Assembly: GCF_937616625.2 (NCBI RefSeq)
Contig: NC_065575.1
Span: 32,859,001-32,923,000, forward strand
DNA from: Mercurialis annua
Lineage: Eukaryota; Streptophyta; Magnoliopsida; Malpighiales; Euphorbiaceae
Length of the DNA: 64,000 nt
Direction of reading: 5' to 3'
The position numbers were made by a program, and so were the translations under genes. Positions 20,101 through 30,101 of this stretch are shown here, piece after piece. Positions within the stretch are counted from its first letter, which is position 1; every line of letters begins with the position of its first letter. Below the pieces are notes generated by a model. That model was not told the origin of the DNA, made no database searches, and worked only from the letters and a program-made list of their open reading frames with translations.

Positions 20101-21696
20101 ACGAATGTTGAATAGCTTTTGGTGGGGTATAGATCAAGTGAAGAAGAGAGGGATCAATTAGGCGAGGTGGGAAAACCTTTGTGTTCCGAAGATATTCGGA
20201 GGATTGGGGTTTAAAAGAATCCGAGATATTAATGTGGCAATGCTAGCTAGGCAAGCATGGCGCCTTATTAGTGAGGAGAAGAATTTGATGGTCCGTGTGT
20301 TTAAAGCTAGATACTTTCCTAATTCGTCGTTTCTTGAAGCGAAGTTAGGGAATAATCCGAGTTTTGTTTGGCGTAGTATCTTCGAGGCTCAGTCAGGTAT
20401 GAAGTTGGGAGCTCGTATTCGTGTTGGGAATGGGGTTAATACAGCGGTTTAGAATTCTCCTTGGTTGCTGGATTCTGAAGTTGGCTTGGTGAAAACTGCT
20501 CAACCCTCGAATCTTCAAAATGCTACTGTCAATCAACTTCTTGTTATGGATGGGTCTAGTTGGGATTTAGAGCTGCTTCGGGATGTGTTTGATACAGAGG
20601 ACGTCCATAACATTTTGAATACGCTGGTGAGTAGCCGAAATGTCATTGATAGATGGTGGTGGAAGTGGGAACCGAAGGGTAACTTTTCTGTGAAAAGTTT
20701 TTAAGGGAAAATTTGGTAGATATGGGCTTTCCTCAGAATGATATTTGGAATCGGATTTGGAGAATTACGGCACCTCTTCATATCAGGAGCTTCCTTTGGC
20801 GGGTTTGTGCGGGGTTCCTTCCGACGGTTGATGCCTTCGCGGAACGGTGTGTTTATGTGAACGAGATGTGCATGGTTTGCATGGCGAGTAAAGAAACGGC
20901 TCTTCACGTCCTTTATTCATGCTCCAAAGCTATAGACAGCTGGAATTTGCTGAGTTTTTAGAATTTAAGGAGTGATTTCTGTACAGTGCAAGATTGGTGT
21001 GGCGCTTGGCTCAATAAGTTTGACGACGAGCAGAAATCCCTAGCTGCTTATCTCTGCTGGAATCTTTGGCTGAGTAGGAATGGAGCGGTCTGAAATAAGA
21101 AAGTTAATTGTGCTTCATCCATTGTCGCTGCTATGTGCCATCAGTTAACCTCGTGGTCAGCTGTAAATGCTTCTAATGAGCAGTTGAGAGAAGTGGTAGT
21201 TGGAAAGAACGATGGGCTGATCTGATTGTTTCCTCCTCCAAGTGGTTGGCTTAAAGTTAACTGTGATGCGGCTTTTTTCCCTGGGAAACACAGTATAGGA
21301 GTGGGAGTGGTGGTTCGGGACTGGGCGGGTAATGTGGTCCAAGCGAGATGATGCAATTTCTTCGGGTCGTTCTCCCCTAGAATGGCCGAGATTATGGGTG
21401 TAAGGGAGGCATTGAGCTGGGTAAAGAACGCTGACAACGTCATAGTCGAAGCGGATTCTAGGGATGTTGTTTTAGAAATTAGAAACCCGAGCTTAATGGA
21501 GTCCGAGATGTTGGTGAAAGATTGTAGAGATTTAGCGAAGCAGTTTAATAATATTGATTTTGTGTCTGTGAGGAGATCTGCGAATCAGGCGGCGAATGTT
21601 CTAGCGCAATTCACCAGTTCCATTACAGGTCATCAGGAGTGGTTTTGTCATTTTTCTGAGTTTCTTACTATTGTAACTGCTTCTGATTTGAATTAA
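17192..21696 (+). pseudogene. LINE ORF2: endonuclease, reverse transcriptase, RNase H
   Basis: The start MNCLAWNCRGL is the AP-endonuclease N-terminus, with FLSETM, LGDINDIL and SNHLPI in the first 240 codons (17192-17914). Reverse transcriptase pieces follow: ILISKKKSPESMSDLRPISLC (about 18610-18680), KIDMSKAYDRV near 18865, and FFADDCFLFF near 19190, the catalytic ADD box. A zf-RVT region reads IWNRIWRITAPLHIRSFLWR (20740-20800) with CMVC and HVLYSC. RNase H appears at 21240-21690 (VNCDAAFF, IVEADSRDVV). The gene has multiple stops and frameshifts and a CACTA-type insert at about 19395-19898. It encodes the LINE replication enzyme but is not functional. Confidence 0.85.
19395..19898. mobile_element. 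CACTA-type element fragment inside the LINE
   Basis: The insert interrupts ORF2; LINE coding resumes at 19899. It is packed with subterminal repeats typical of CACTA elements: GCGACGGA and TCCGTCGC in both orientations. Its right end, GGCTGCTGTTTAGTAGTG, matches the right end of the complete element at 52293-53336 (GGCTGTTTTTTAGTAGTG). A left CACTA terminus and 3-bp target duplication were not found, so the left end is either decayed or truncated. Confidence 0.7.
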
Positions 21697-21720
21697 TAGA
21701 TTCATCTTTTCCGATCAAAA

Positions 21721-22089
21721 AAGAAGAAGTAAAAAGATGATAAAAGTCATTTTAGGTGTCTAGAAGTGTCAAAAAGGTTTCTATAACCTTATGCGTTTGA
21801 TTATGATCAATTTTAGTTAATAAAACTTGAAACTTGGCCCACAAACTTTTAAAATATTATAATTAGTCCAATTTCTAGACTTAGCCTACAATCTCTTTGG
21901 ATATTTATAGGCTATTTAAGGCTAATTTACAGCTATGCGCATATTTTGTCTGCTTAGATTCCAACAAGTAAATCAATAGCTCGTCACCCAGACAGATTTC
22001 TCTTAAAATCATCATTGGACGCTTTAGTCCCTTATCACTTTTTATCTTTCCGGAAAATAGGTGTCTGCACCAATATCTCATTTATGTAT
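21721..22089. other. MULE-like element interior, right of the LINE
   Basis: Non-coding, AT-rich, no gene seen. Confidence 0.5.
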
Positions 22090-22212
22090 CCAATTTGGGG
22101 AGCATGGTTGTTCACTTTTTAAGACGTTAAGGGCATACTTGAACCTTTTCGGACGTTGAAAGTTTACTTGATCCTCGAGACAAACCTTAAGAACATGAAT
22201 GTCATTAATTAA

Positions 22213-22480
22213 TGGCATAAACTATGAACTAAATTAATTACTATTCAAATAGTAAAGGTAAATATGGGATCTAATACTCATTCACAAAATTGCAATTATC
22301 GGTCAATGAATTATCTCGGTTAAGGTTCTAACTATCCTAAAACATTAATTAATCTTTGTCAAGCGTTAATTAACTAAACTCAATTCAATTTAATTAAAGA
22401 ATCAAATAATCACTTTCATTCAACTACTCAATTCTTAGAATCAAATATACACCAAATTGTTAAGCAAGCATACAAACATT
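22213..22480 (-). repeat. LTR-like fragment, right piece
   Basis: This AT-rich segment (repeated AATTAATT, AACTAAA and CAATTAA blocks) resembles the internal AT-rich part of Athila/Tat LTRs such as 61500-62000. It is the expected continuation of the piece ending at 13460. The outer boundary is not defined. Confidence 0.35.
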
Positions 22481-23784
22481 GAAGTTGTCACAGGTAGAGC
22501 ATTGTCTTTGAGTCGATTCTCTTATTTTTTTTCTTTCCCCTTGGGGCGATTCATTCAAAGTAGATCTATACCTATCTTTTTCCTTTCTCCTTGTGCGAAG
22601 ACTTTGTATTTTTGTTTTTTTGAATTTGCAGAGTTAACCTAAACTTCTAGATTTTAAAGCTAATCGAAACCTTTTATTCTCTTATTTGGAAAAGTCCTGT
22701 AAAGTGAATATAAACTTTTTGGATTGCTAAGGTTAATCTAAACCTTTCAAAAATTTTATTCAAAATTCGGGTGAACCTATCTTTTTTTCTCTCTTGGGTT
22801 TTTTTACTAAATGTCTCTTCTCTCAATGGTGATCACTATAAGGGGAGAATCACTTGCTCTCCTTGTGCCGATGGCTCTTCTCTTTATTTTTTGATTTTTG
22901 TTTCTCTTTAGGCTTTTTTTTGCTTCGATTTTTTAGCCTTCGCTTCCTTGCCTCGTAAGTCTCTTCTCATTTCTAACTTAAAATAATTTTTTTTGGTGAT
23001 ACCCATCAAATTTGAGTAGTTTATTTGCTAGTTTTCTGAATCTAGTCATTTCTTGAAGAGTTTCGGTTGCCATGTCCAAGTTTAGATTATCCATTTTCAT
23101 GGCTTCTTTGTTATATCTTCCATATCACTTCATAGAGTTTCTCCTTCCTTTTATTTACACGCCCGAAGAATACTTGTCGTTTATTTTGCTGGTTTATAAA
23201 TCAAATACCTGGCCAATAATTTTTTATATAATGCGGTATAATTTTTAATTTAACTAGCTTTCAACTATTAAATCATCTTTTGGTGGTTTCCATTAATATA
23301 GTCTCTTTCGTTTTCTTATTAGTTTTTTGCTTTCCATCATTGCGATTTTGCGGTCCGCCTTTTACTCCTTATATGACTCTCTTGATTTTATATTCGTTCG
23401 TTTCGTCCGAAATTTTCTCCATTTTTTGCGTCGTTTCGCTCTTCGTTTTTTTTAGCCGTTTCCCTCTATTTTCTTGATTTTTTTTCTCTATCTTCATTAT
23501 TCCGGGTGGTGGTACCAATGATTTTCTGGGTTTTTCCCCTTTTTCTACATTATTTTGGGGTGGTGTTTTATTTTCTTAATTTTTTTTCTGTATTGCCATA
23601 AATGTAAAATTCCTATGATTTTCAATTTTTATTGCTCATTTGCTATCTAAAAAGATTTCTTTAGAGAGAGATTCTTGTTTATCACCTTTCTTATTTTTCA
23701 TGTTTGCTGGATCTTCTTTCATTTTCTTCCTTCAGCCTCCAAGTTGCCCTGTGGTGGTTGACTGGTGGAGTAATTAACTCCGTT
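22481..23784. other. Tat-type non-coding debris
   Basis: Short phrases recur here and in 52240-53800, for example AAATTCGGGTGAACCTATCTTT versus AAATTCGGGCGAACCTATCTC (differing at one base over the first part), and variants of GTTAATCTAAAC followed by AAGGTTAA. They mark this as non-coding spacer of the same Tat family. The frames in it are short and T-rich; no gene is supported. Confidence 0.45.
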
Positions 23785-24192
23785 TGATGGAGGTTGGTGT
23801 TCTCCATATGAGCTTTTATCGCGTTTCTTACTTCCTCCGGCATTTTATTTAAATTTCTTGGATTTTTTCAGCAACTTATTGAGCCATAATGATAAATTTT
23901 TAGTTTGTCAATCCGGACGTGGCCCTGGTGATGTTAGAAGATCCTCTGTCGGAATACAGTGTTGTTATCAGAGTCTTTCTTGGACTCTTTAGATTTTGCA
24001 GATCTATTTAGATATGTTTGTTTGTTCTTAAGATTAGTCACGTCAGATGTGATCATTCAATGATAATTTATTTGGTTCATAGAAAAGTTTCTTTGATTCG
24101 AAGTTGTCTTCAGTGAGTCCACGGGTTTGCTCTGACGAGCGAATCCTATACGACTCGGTTTATTATATATATTTTGAAATTCGGTTTCCATC
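23785..24192 (-). repeat. LTR of the Tat family, minus orientation
   Basis: On the minus strand it begins TGATGGAAACCGAATTTC and ends CCTCCATCA, matching the ends of the 11390-11984 LTR (TGATGGATACCGAATCC and GACTCCATCA). The interior is diverged. Flanking 5-mers do not match, so it may be a remnant of a longer copy. Confidence 0.5.
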
Positions 24193-25320
24193 AAGAAATA
24201 ACATAATTTTTTAAAAATAATTAAAGTCTAATACTAATTTTGCAAAATAATAAAAAATGTCGTAATTAAATAGTTATAAAACAATTAATATATAAATATT
24301 ATCTTCAAAAACAATTAATTGTGTATAAGTTTTTTAATATCAAATAACTGTTTTAATTGTTTTAATTATTTACTCAATTAAAATGTGTAGTTATTTTAAT
24401 ATATAATATTTTAGAAACAAAAATGTTTTATTGTTTTTAATTTGATATTGGAAATAATATAAAATTAGCTATTAAAATTTAAATAAATTAAATATTTTAA
24501 TTTTTTTAAAAAAAATGCTAAAAATAATGAGTGGAGGCCACTCACTTCCGATCTCGGCACGTGGTGACTAGACACTTCCACTATATCGACACATAGTAAT
24601 AATATTATGCTAATTATTTTGTTTTATTTCGAATTAATTTATAAATAAAATTATTTTAATATTTTTAATTTAACATTGGAATAATATAAAATTAGTTATT
24701 TTAATTATTTTAAAATATTAAAAACATTTTTAAGATTATTTTACAGAGATGCTCAAATTGACGCGTGGCTCGCTCTCGGGACGTGGTCACCAGACATTAT
24801 CACTCTATCAATACATGGTGTCAAAATTTTGCTAATTTTTCTTTTAATTTTGAGCTAATTTATACATAAAAATAATTAATTTATAAATTATTAATAATTT
24901 ATTATTATTCGTAACCTTTTTATTATCTACTATAAAAAATTATTTGATAATTAACTAAAATTGATTTGTTCAAGAAATGTTATACTTATTTTAGTATTTC
25001 ATTTTACTATATTTAAAAAAAAAGTAAAATAATTAATAATTAATAATTAATTTTTTATTTAATTTTATTTAATATATACTAAAAACAGGTTTATGGACTA
25101 AATTAAAATATACTTCTATCAGTAAAGCTTTTATAATAATTATATAATCTAATTAATTAACATTGACAGGTTGAAGAGGCTAATTGATAAAAAAACATTC
25201 ATTTCGTTTAATTGACCACATTTATAAATAAAATTATTTTTAAAATATCTCATTTTAAAATATATTTATATTTTTTCATCCATCTTTTTATAATTTCTCT
25301 CTTTATCTTTATTTAAAATA
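24193..25320. repeat. AT-rich spacer with a diverged tandem duplication
   Basis: Two units begin at about 24515 and 24749 (period about 234 bp). They share ATGCT, CACGTGGTGACTAGACA versus GACGTGGTCACCAGACA, then CACTATAT versus CACTCTAT, and a matching AT-rich tail. The G/C-rich island with a GTGGTSAC dyad is the most conserved part. No gene is present. Confidence 0.6.
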
Positions 25321-25636
25321 GGCAAAACCCATCTTAAAATCCTTCTACTTTACCATTTTGACTCGAGAAGCCCTTACCCCAAAGTTCGTCACGGCCAAGT
25401 CCTTTTATTTTCAAAAATCGCATCATTAGACCCTTACGTGGATGAAAAATGGCAAGTGAGCCCACTCTCCGTTATGTGAGAGTGTAGAAATAAAATTTGA
25501 GTGATTCTTTAACTTTTATTCCATATGCAAAATGGACAAATTACATATAAAATTAAAGGACCTTTAAATGATATTTTCCTTTTATTCTAATTCACATAAA
25601 ACGGTGAGTTCCATTCATCTTCTCTATTCATATTCA

Positions 25637-25810
25637 GGGAAGTTCTTACCTAAACCCGGTCTATAAAAAATTTATAAATCCATCCAATAAGGTGTTAGAG
25701 AAATGAGAAGAAAGAGAAAATAATAAAAAAAAAACTGTATTTGATTTTCTAACACCTCATTGGATAGGTGTATGGAAAATTTATGGACCGGGTCTGGGTA
25801 AGAATTTCCC
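25637..25810. mobile_element. Nested MITE of 174 bp
   Basis: The element starts GGGAAGTTCTTACC and ends GGTAAGAATTTCCC, and nearly the whole length folds as an inverted repeat (ACCCGGTC...GACCGGGT; CCAATAAGGTGTTAGA...TCTAACACCTCATTGG). A perfect 9-bp target duplication, TCATATTCA, lies at 25628-25636 and 25811-25819, indicating a MULE-type MITE. Confidence 0.92.
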
Positions 25811-25887
25811 TCATATTCAAATGTTTGCTTCTTTGCTGCAACCTACATCAATCATTGGCGATAGAAAAATATGTCAAATAAAAGATA

Positions 25888-26171
25888 GGCTAAACCCATT
25901 TAGAGGCCCTTGTACTATATCATTTTTGTGCAAAAGCCCCTGTACTATTTTTTGTTCTTCAAATCCCTCTACTTACATAATTTTTTATTTTTAGGTCCTT
26001 TTTTGGTTTTTTCCAGTTCCTTTACTTACAATTTTTTTATTCCTCCAGTCCCTCAAAAGGACCTAAAAGTTAGAATTTTGCCAAATACAGGGACCTGAAG
26101 AACAAAAAAATAGTATAAGAGCTTTTTGAACAAAAATAATATAGTACAAGAGCCTTTAGATGGGTTTAGCC
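25888..26171. mobile_element. Nested MITE of 284 bp
   Basis: The element starts GGCTAAACCC and ends GGGTTTAGCC; inverted arms of about 85 bp include AGAGGCCCTTGTACTAT and ATAGTACAAGAGCCTTTA. The 9-bp repeat TAAAAGATA flanks it at 25879-25887 and 26172-26180. It differs in sequence from the MITE at 25637. Confidence 0.92.
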
Positions 26172-26339
26172 TAAAAGATACATTGAATTCCATATAGTGT
26201 ACCTGCAAAAACAAACCAAAATAATATACATATGCAGCAATAAGCATCAATTCGAATCATTAAACATCCCATATGATTCAGGAGCCAAGATCTATACAAA
26301 GATAAGTGGACCACTACCATAAACAAATTCAATTAATCA

Positions 26340-26720
26340 CAATTAGTTAACTTCATGAATGCCAAATGAAGAAGCAGAGGCAGCTCTGTTTAATTTCAAA
26401 GAATTAGCTGAATCGAAGAATTGGAAGCAGCATTTGAATATTAATGTACTTGTGAGATTCAGATTGAGAGAAGGAGCGTGAACAGAGTAAAAGGCGGTGC
26501 TGCTGCTTTCGGTTCTTAAGAGCGGAAATGGCAGCCACCGAACAAACCTTTTCAACAGAAATCAGAAGCAGAGGACATCAAACTCCGGGGCGTGTTTCTC
26601 TTCGGTCTTATCGGCGCCACCGCCACCGCCACCACTTTCGTCGTGAGTTCCGTTTCTCTTTTTATTTACATTTAATTACTTCGGGATGGAAAAAATTGCA
26701 ATTGATCGGCACTGTATAAT
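26340..26720 (+). pseudogene. Possible captured gene fragment in the MULE
   Basis: Between the TIRs lies a GC-richer segment unlike its surroundings: a purine-rich leader, an ATG at 26528 and a 63-codon frame (MAATEQTFSTEIRSRG, then arginine/histidine-rich). A second frame gives a hydrophobic run, FLFGLIGATATATTFV (about 26597-26645), ending at a good splice-donor sequence, GTC|GTGAGT, at 26643-26648. This is what a 5' UTR plus first exon captured by a Pack-MULE looks like. I do not recognise the source protein. Further right, 26740-26830 is a GGTGGTGGA simple repeat. Confidence 0.4.
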
Positions 26721-27164
26721 TGTGCGACAGTAGTTGGTGAAGGCAGGTGGTGGTGAAGACGGGGTAGCGGAGACGGTGGTGGTGGTGGAGATGGGGTGGC
26801 GGAGACAGTGGTGGTGGTGGAGATGGATTATCATGGAGTGAGTTGAAGATGATGGAAAAATGATAGTTTTGCCATTAAATTTATTGTGTTTTACTATTTT
26901 TTATCAAATTATAATTTTGTGTAAAATAAATCCTTAAGTTGATATGCCACATGGGCATCAATAAATAGGAAGAAATGCCACGTCATCGTTTTCTGTTAAT
27001 AAATGGAGAGTGGGCTTCGCTTGCCATTTTCCATCCACGTAAGGGCCTAAAAATGCGATTTTTGAGAGTAAAAGGACTCAGCCGTGATGAACTTTGGGGT
27101 AGGGACTTCTCGAGTCAAAATGGTAAAATAGAGGGGCTTTAGGATGAGTTTTGTCTTTAAAATA

Positions 27165-28273
27165 TAATATCAAAAATACCTACTATATTAGGATTTTATC
27201 TTATTTTATGTAAAATTTGATTCTCATAACCACTACATTTTTTCTCTCCTCGCATAAATTTTCTCTTTCTCTGTAGTTCTCTCTTCCTTTTCACTTCTCT
27301 CCCTATTATTTTTTTTCTCTTTTTTTCTTTTCCGGTCGTCGTTTTTCCATCTCGCCATCGCACGCCTTCCGATGGATTTTTCTTCGTATTTTTTTTACCA
27401 TGGCCTTATTTCGGTGGATTTCTTATCATCGCGATACTTCCAATGATTTTCTCGTCACCGTGTTTCTTTTCAATAAATTTTTCGACGTTGATTTTAGATT
27501 ATTTATAATTTATTAAATTTTTTGTGATAAATTAGATATTTGTAAAGAGATTGTTGTAGATCTATAATTTTTATATTTATAAAATTCTTTTGTTATTTTT
27601 ATAATTATTTTGTCTTCTTTTGTTCATAGATTTGTTCTTTTATTTGATGCAATTGATTTTGTAAAAATGAATTAATTTATGGTGTATTTGTAATGTTTTT
27701 ATGGTGTATTTACGTTATAATGTATTTTTAGTGTATTTATAGTGTATTTCTGATGTTTTTCTGGTATATCTATGTTTTTATAGTGCATTTGCAGTGATTA
27801 TGGTGTATTTGCAGTGCTTTTGTGGTATAAACTATAAAAACTCTATAAATACACTATATATACACTATTATTATACTATGAAAATATTATAGCTACATTA
27901 AAAAGACACTATAAATACACTATAATACATTATAGTTACACTAAAAAACACCAGAAAAATTTTATAAAAAAAGAGAATAACTCATTAAAAAAAGAAAAAA
28001 GATATTTATGAATTTAAAAAAAATAGTATTTGTCGTAAAAAAAAGGTTAGAAAAATAAGGACAAAAAAACAATATAAAGGTGTAAATAAAATAAAAAATA
28101 GTGTAGCGTTGGAAATTCCCTCATTATAAATCAGGTGTAAAAATAGAATAAATCAATAAAAAATATTAAGTTATTATTAAATTGGCTTCAACATTAAAAT
28201 CTATGTAAATTGATAGTTGCTTGTAAGTCCAAGTGAATAGTTACCAATTAAATTAAAATTGTATAAATATTAC
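27165..28273. repeat. AT-rich region with a fold-back of GTGTATTT-type repeats
   Basis: From about 27679 to 27830 the motif TRGTGTATTT recurs many times in one orientation; from about 27835 to 27955 its complement, AAATACACTATA, recurs in the other. Pyrimidine-rich sequence (TTTCTCTC) occupies 27240-27330. No gene is seen. Confidence 0.5.
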
Positions 28274-29254
28274 GAGTAAACGATCAATTACCCCCTGAAC
28301 TTGACACGAAGTATCAAATAAGTCCAATTTCATAAAACTGGATCAAATCACCCCAGAACTATGCAAAACCGGATCGGTTTCACCCATTTGACCAAAAGAG
28401 GGAGTGAAATAACCCAATTTTAAAAATTAATCCTAATTAACTCTAATTAATCTTAATTAAAACACTAATTAATCTATTTAATTTAAAATTTAAGTAATAT
28501 ACAATTGATGGCTTTTCTACTCTTTTTTTAATTACTCTCAGAATCAATTATAATTAACTAAACCCTAATTAAACACTTAAAATACAAAAAAAAAATCTAA
28601 AACATTAACAAATCCTAATATCACCACCGGCCGCAGACCGACCACCTCCGGAATCAAATTCGGCCACCTATTCACCAACAGACCCATGGGGTCTGTTCTT
28701 CAACTGAAGAACGAATCCACATAGGATATGTTCTTCAATTGAAGAATAGATCCCCGGTGGAATATGTTCTTCGTAGTTGAAGAACAACGATGGAAGGTTG
28801 TTCAGTACGACGTGTCTTCCTTCATTAGAGTAGCGATGGCGGCGACAGATAGGTGGAAGTAAGCTTGGACGGGGCGAGTTGGAGAAGAAGAAGTTATGAA
28901 GGGTTTCTAATGCTAATTAAATGATAATAGTTGAAAAAAGCATTCAAAGATCCTTTAGTTTTTGTTTTAAAATTAATGTGATATTTAAAGTATTAAAATG
29001 TAATGGTTATAAAATTATATTAAATGTCAATTTTGTGGATAAAATAAATATGAAAGACTATTTTAAACTTTTAACCATCTAAAACCACCTAAAGCCATCT
29101 AAAACCGGGGAGTGTGTTCACTCTCTAGGGTGAGAGTACGGAAGAGGGTATTTGATACGTTTTTATATAATTCTGGGTGATTTGATCCACTTTTATGAGG
29201 TTGGACTTATTGATATTTCGTGCCAAGTTCAGGGTTTTTTTTAATCCTTTACTC
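28274..29254. mobile_element. TIR element of about 980 bp, non-coding
   Basis: The left end GAGTAAACGATCAATTACCC matches the reverse complement of the right end (GAGTAAAGGATTAAAA). Inside are CTGAACTTGACACGAAGTATC versus CTGAACTTGGCACGAAATATC and GGATCAAATCACCC in inverted order, so the TIRs extend at least 100 bp. No matching target duplication was found. The interior (28610-28900) has GC-richer sequence with repeated TGTTCTTCAATTGAAGAA-like dyads and no clear gene. Confidence 0.65.
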
Positions 29255-29399
29255 TAACAATTACTCTCAAACTTTTTGATGAAAAAATTCTAGCTAAAAT
29301 AATCAAACAAAAATGGAGATAATGACATTTATGTCTTCTTTTTGTTAATTATTTCTCATTTTAACCCCTAAAATCACGAAATTCTTATTTTATTTTTAC

Positions 29400-29710
29400 A
29401 ACTCGCAGAACTCTTCCGCGAGTTGTGTAAATCGCGGAACACTTCCGCGGGTTGTCCTACGTGGCTCCTTGTTGGCCAGTCAGTGAGGAGCCACATGAAT
29501 TCTGCGAGTTGTGTAAATCGCGGAACACTTCCGCGGGTTGTCCTACGTGGCTCCTCGTTGGGCAGTCAGTGAGGAGCCACATGGATAAAGTAACTCGCGG
29601 AAGTCTTCCGCGAGTTCTTTTGTCCTATGTGGACATGTACAAAGTAATTCGCGGAAGAATTCCGCAAGTTGCTTTATGTGAAGCCAGGGAATCTTATTCC
29701 CTGGCTTCAC
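29400..29710. repeat. Palindrome block at the left outer end of the inverted duplication
   Basis: Imperfect and perfect dyads built on CGCGGAAG/CTTCCGCG lie at 29400-29424, 29433-29449, 29519-29535, 29592-29616 and 29646-29670; the copy at 29592 is a perfect dyad around AAGTCTT except its centre. A phrase of about 86 bp containing GTCCTACGTGGCTCCT and TCAGTGAGGAGCCACAT occurs twice. A further stem with perfect 15-bp arms and a CTT loop lies at 29678-29710 (GTGAAGCCAGGGAAT / ATTCCCTGGCTTCAC). The right arm carries the matching block. Confidence 0.88.
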
Positions 29711-30101
29711 TGATTGGGAGAAAATTCTCTCAATTATTTGATTTTTTTAGATGATTGGGAGAAAATTTGGATCATTTGATTTTTTTTAAATGATTGAGAG
29801 AAAAATTTTCCAATCATTTTAAAAAACCAAAATTAATGTTTTTATTTATTTATAAATAAAAAAAATTTATAGATAAAAAATTTTACATTTTAATTGTTGA
29901 ATTTTTAAATTAAAAACGTTTCAATTAGTTATTTTTTTTTAACATTCTACAAAAATAAATATATGAAATATTACAAGATAATTTTATTAACAAATATGTA
30001 AATATAATCTATACTTCATAAAAAGAACATATTTAATTAACAAAATATTACAAATTAAAAATATATTACTACATCAGATAATAATGTTCAAAGTACAAAT
30101 A

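Larger units (their letters stand above)
15960..21720 (+). mobile_element. Degenerate L1-type LINE with RNase H
   Basis: A gag-like ORF1 with a zinc knuckle is followed by ORF2 with endonuclease, reverse transcriptase, a zinc-binding RT-associated domain and RNase H, ending in an A-rich tail (ATCAAAAAAGAAGAAG near 21715). This is the plant L1-type LINE layout with an acquired RNase H. Many stops and frameshifts show it is dead. The 5' boundary is uncertain and no target duplication was identified. Confidence 0.88.
13461..22203. mobile_element. MULE-like TIR element of about 8.7 kb carrying a LINE
   Basis: Roughly 110 bp at the left end (13461-13575) matches the right end (about 22090-22203) as an inverted repeat. 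Shared blocks are TCAACGTCC, AAAAGGTTCAA, TATGCC and AACGTCTTAAAAAGTGAACAACCA. A 9-bp direct repeat, ATTAATTAA, flanks both ends (13452-13460 and 22204-22212), the MULE target length. AT-rich repeats of this kind can match by chance, so the edges are less sure than the inverted repeat. No transposase was found inside, so it looks non-autonomous. Confidence 0.6.
25321..27155. mobile_element. MULE-type element with perfect 9-bp target duplication
   Basis: Terminal inverted repeats of about 170 bp begin GGCAAAACCCATC at the left and end GATGAGTTTTGTC at the right. Inside both are matching blocks CATTTTGACTCGAGAAG, AAAAATCGCAT and CCTTACGTGGATG in inverted order. The direct repeat TTTAAAATA occurs at 25312-25320 and 27156-27164. 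No transposase is encoded. Two younger MITEs are nested inside (25637-25810 and 25888-26171), and a gene-like segment lies at about 26340-26720. Confidence 0.88.
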
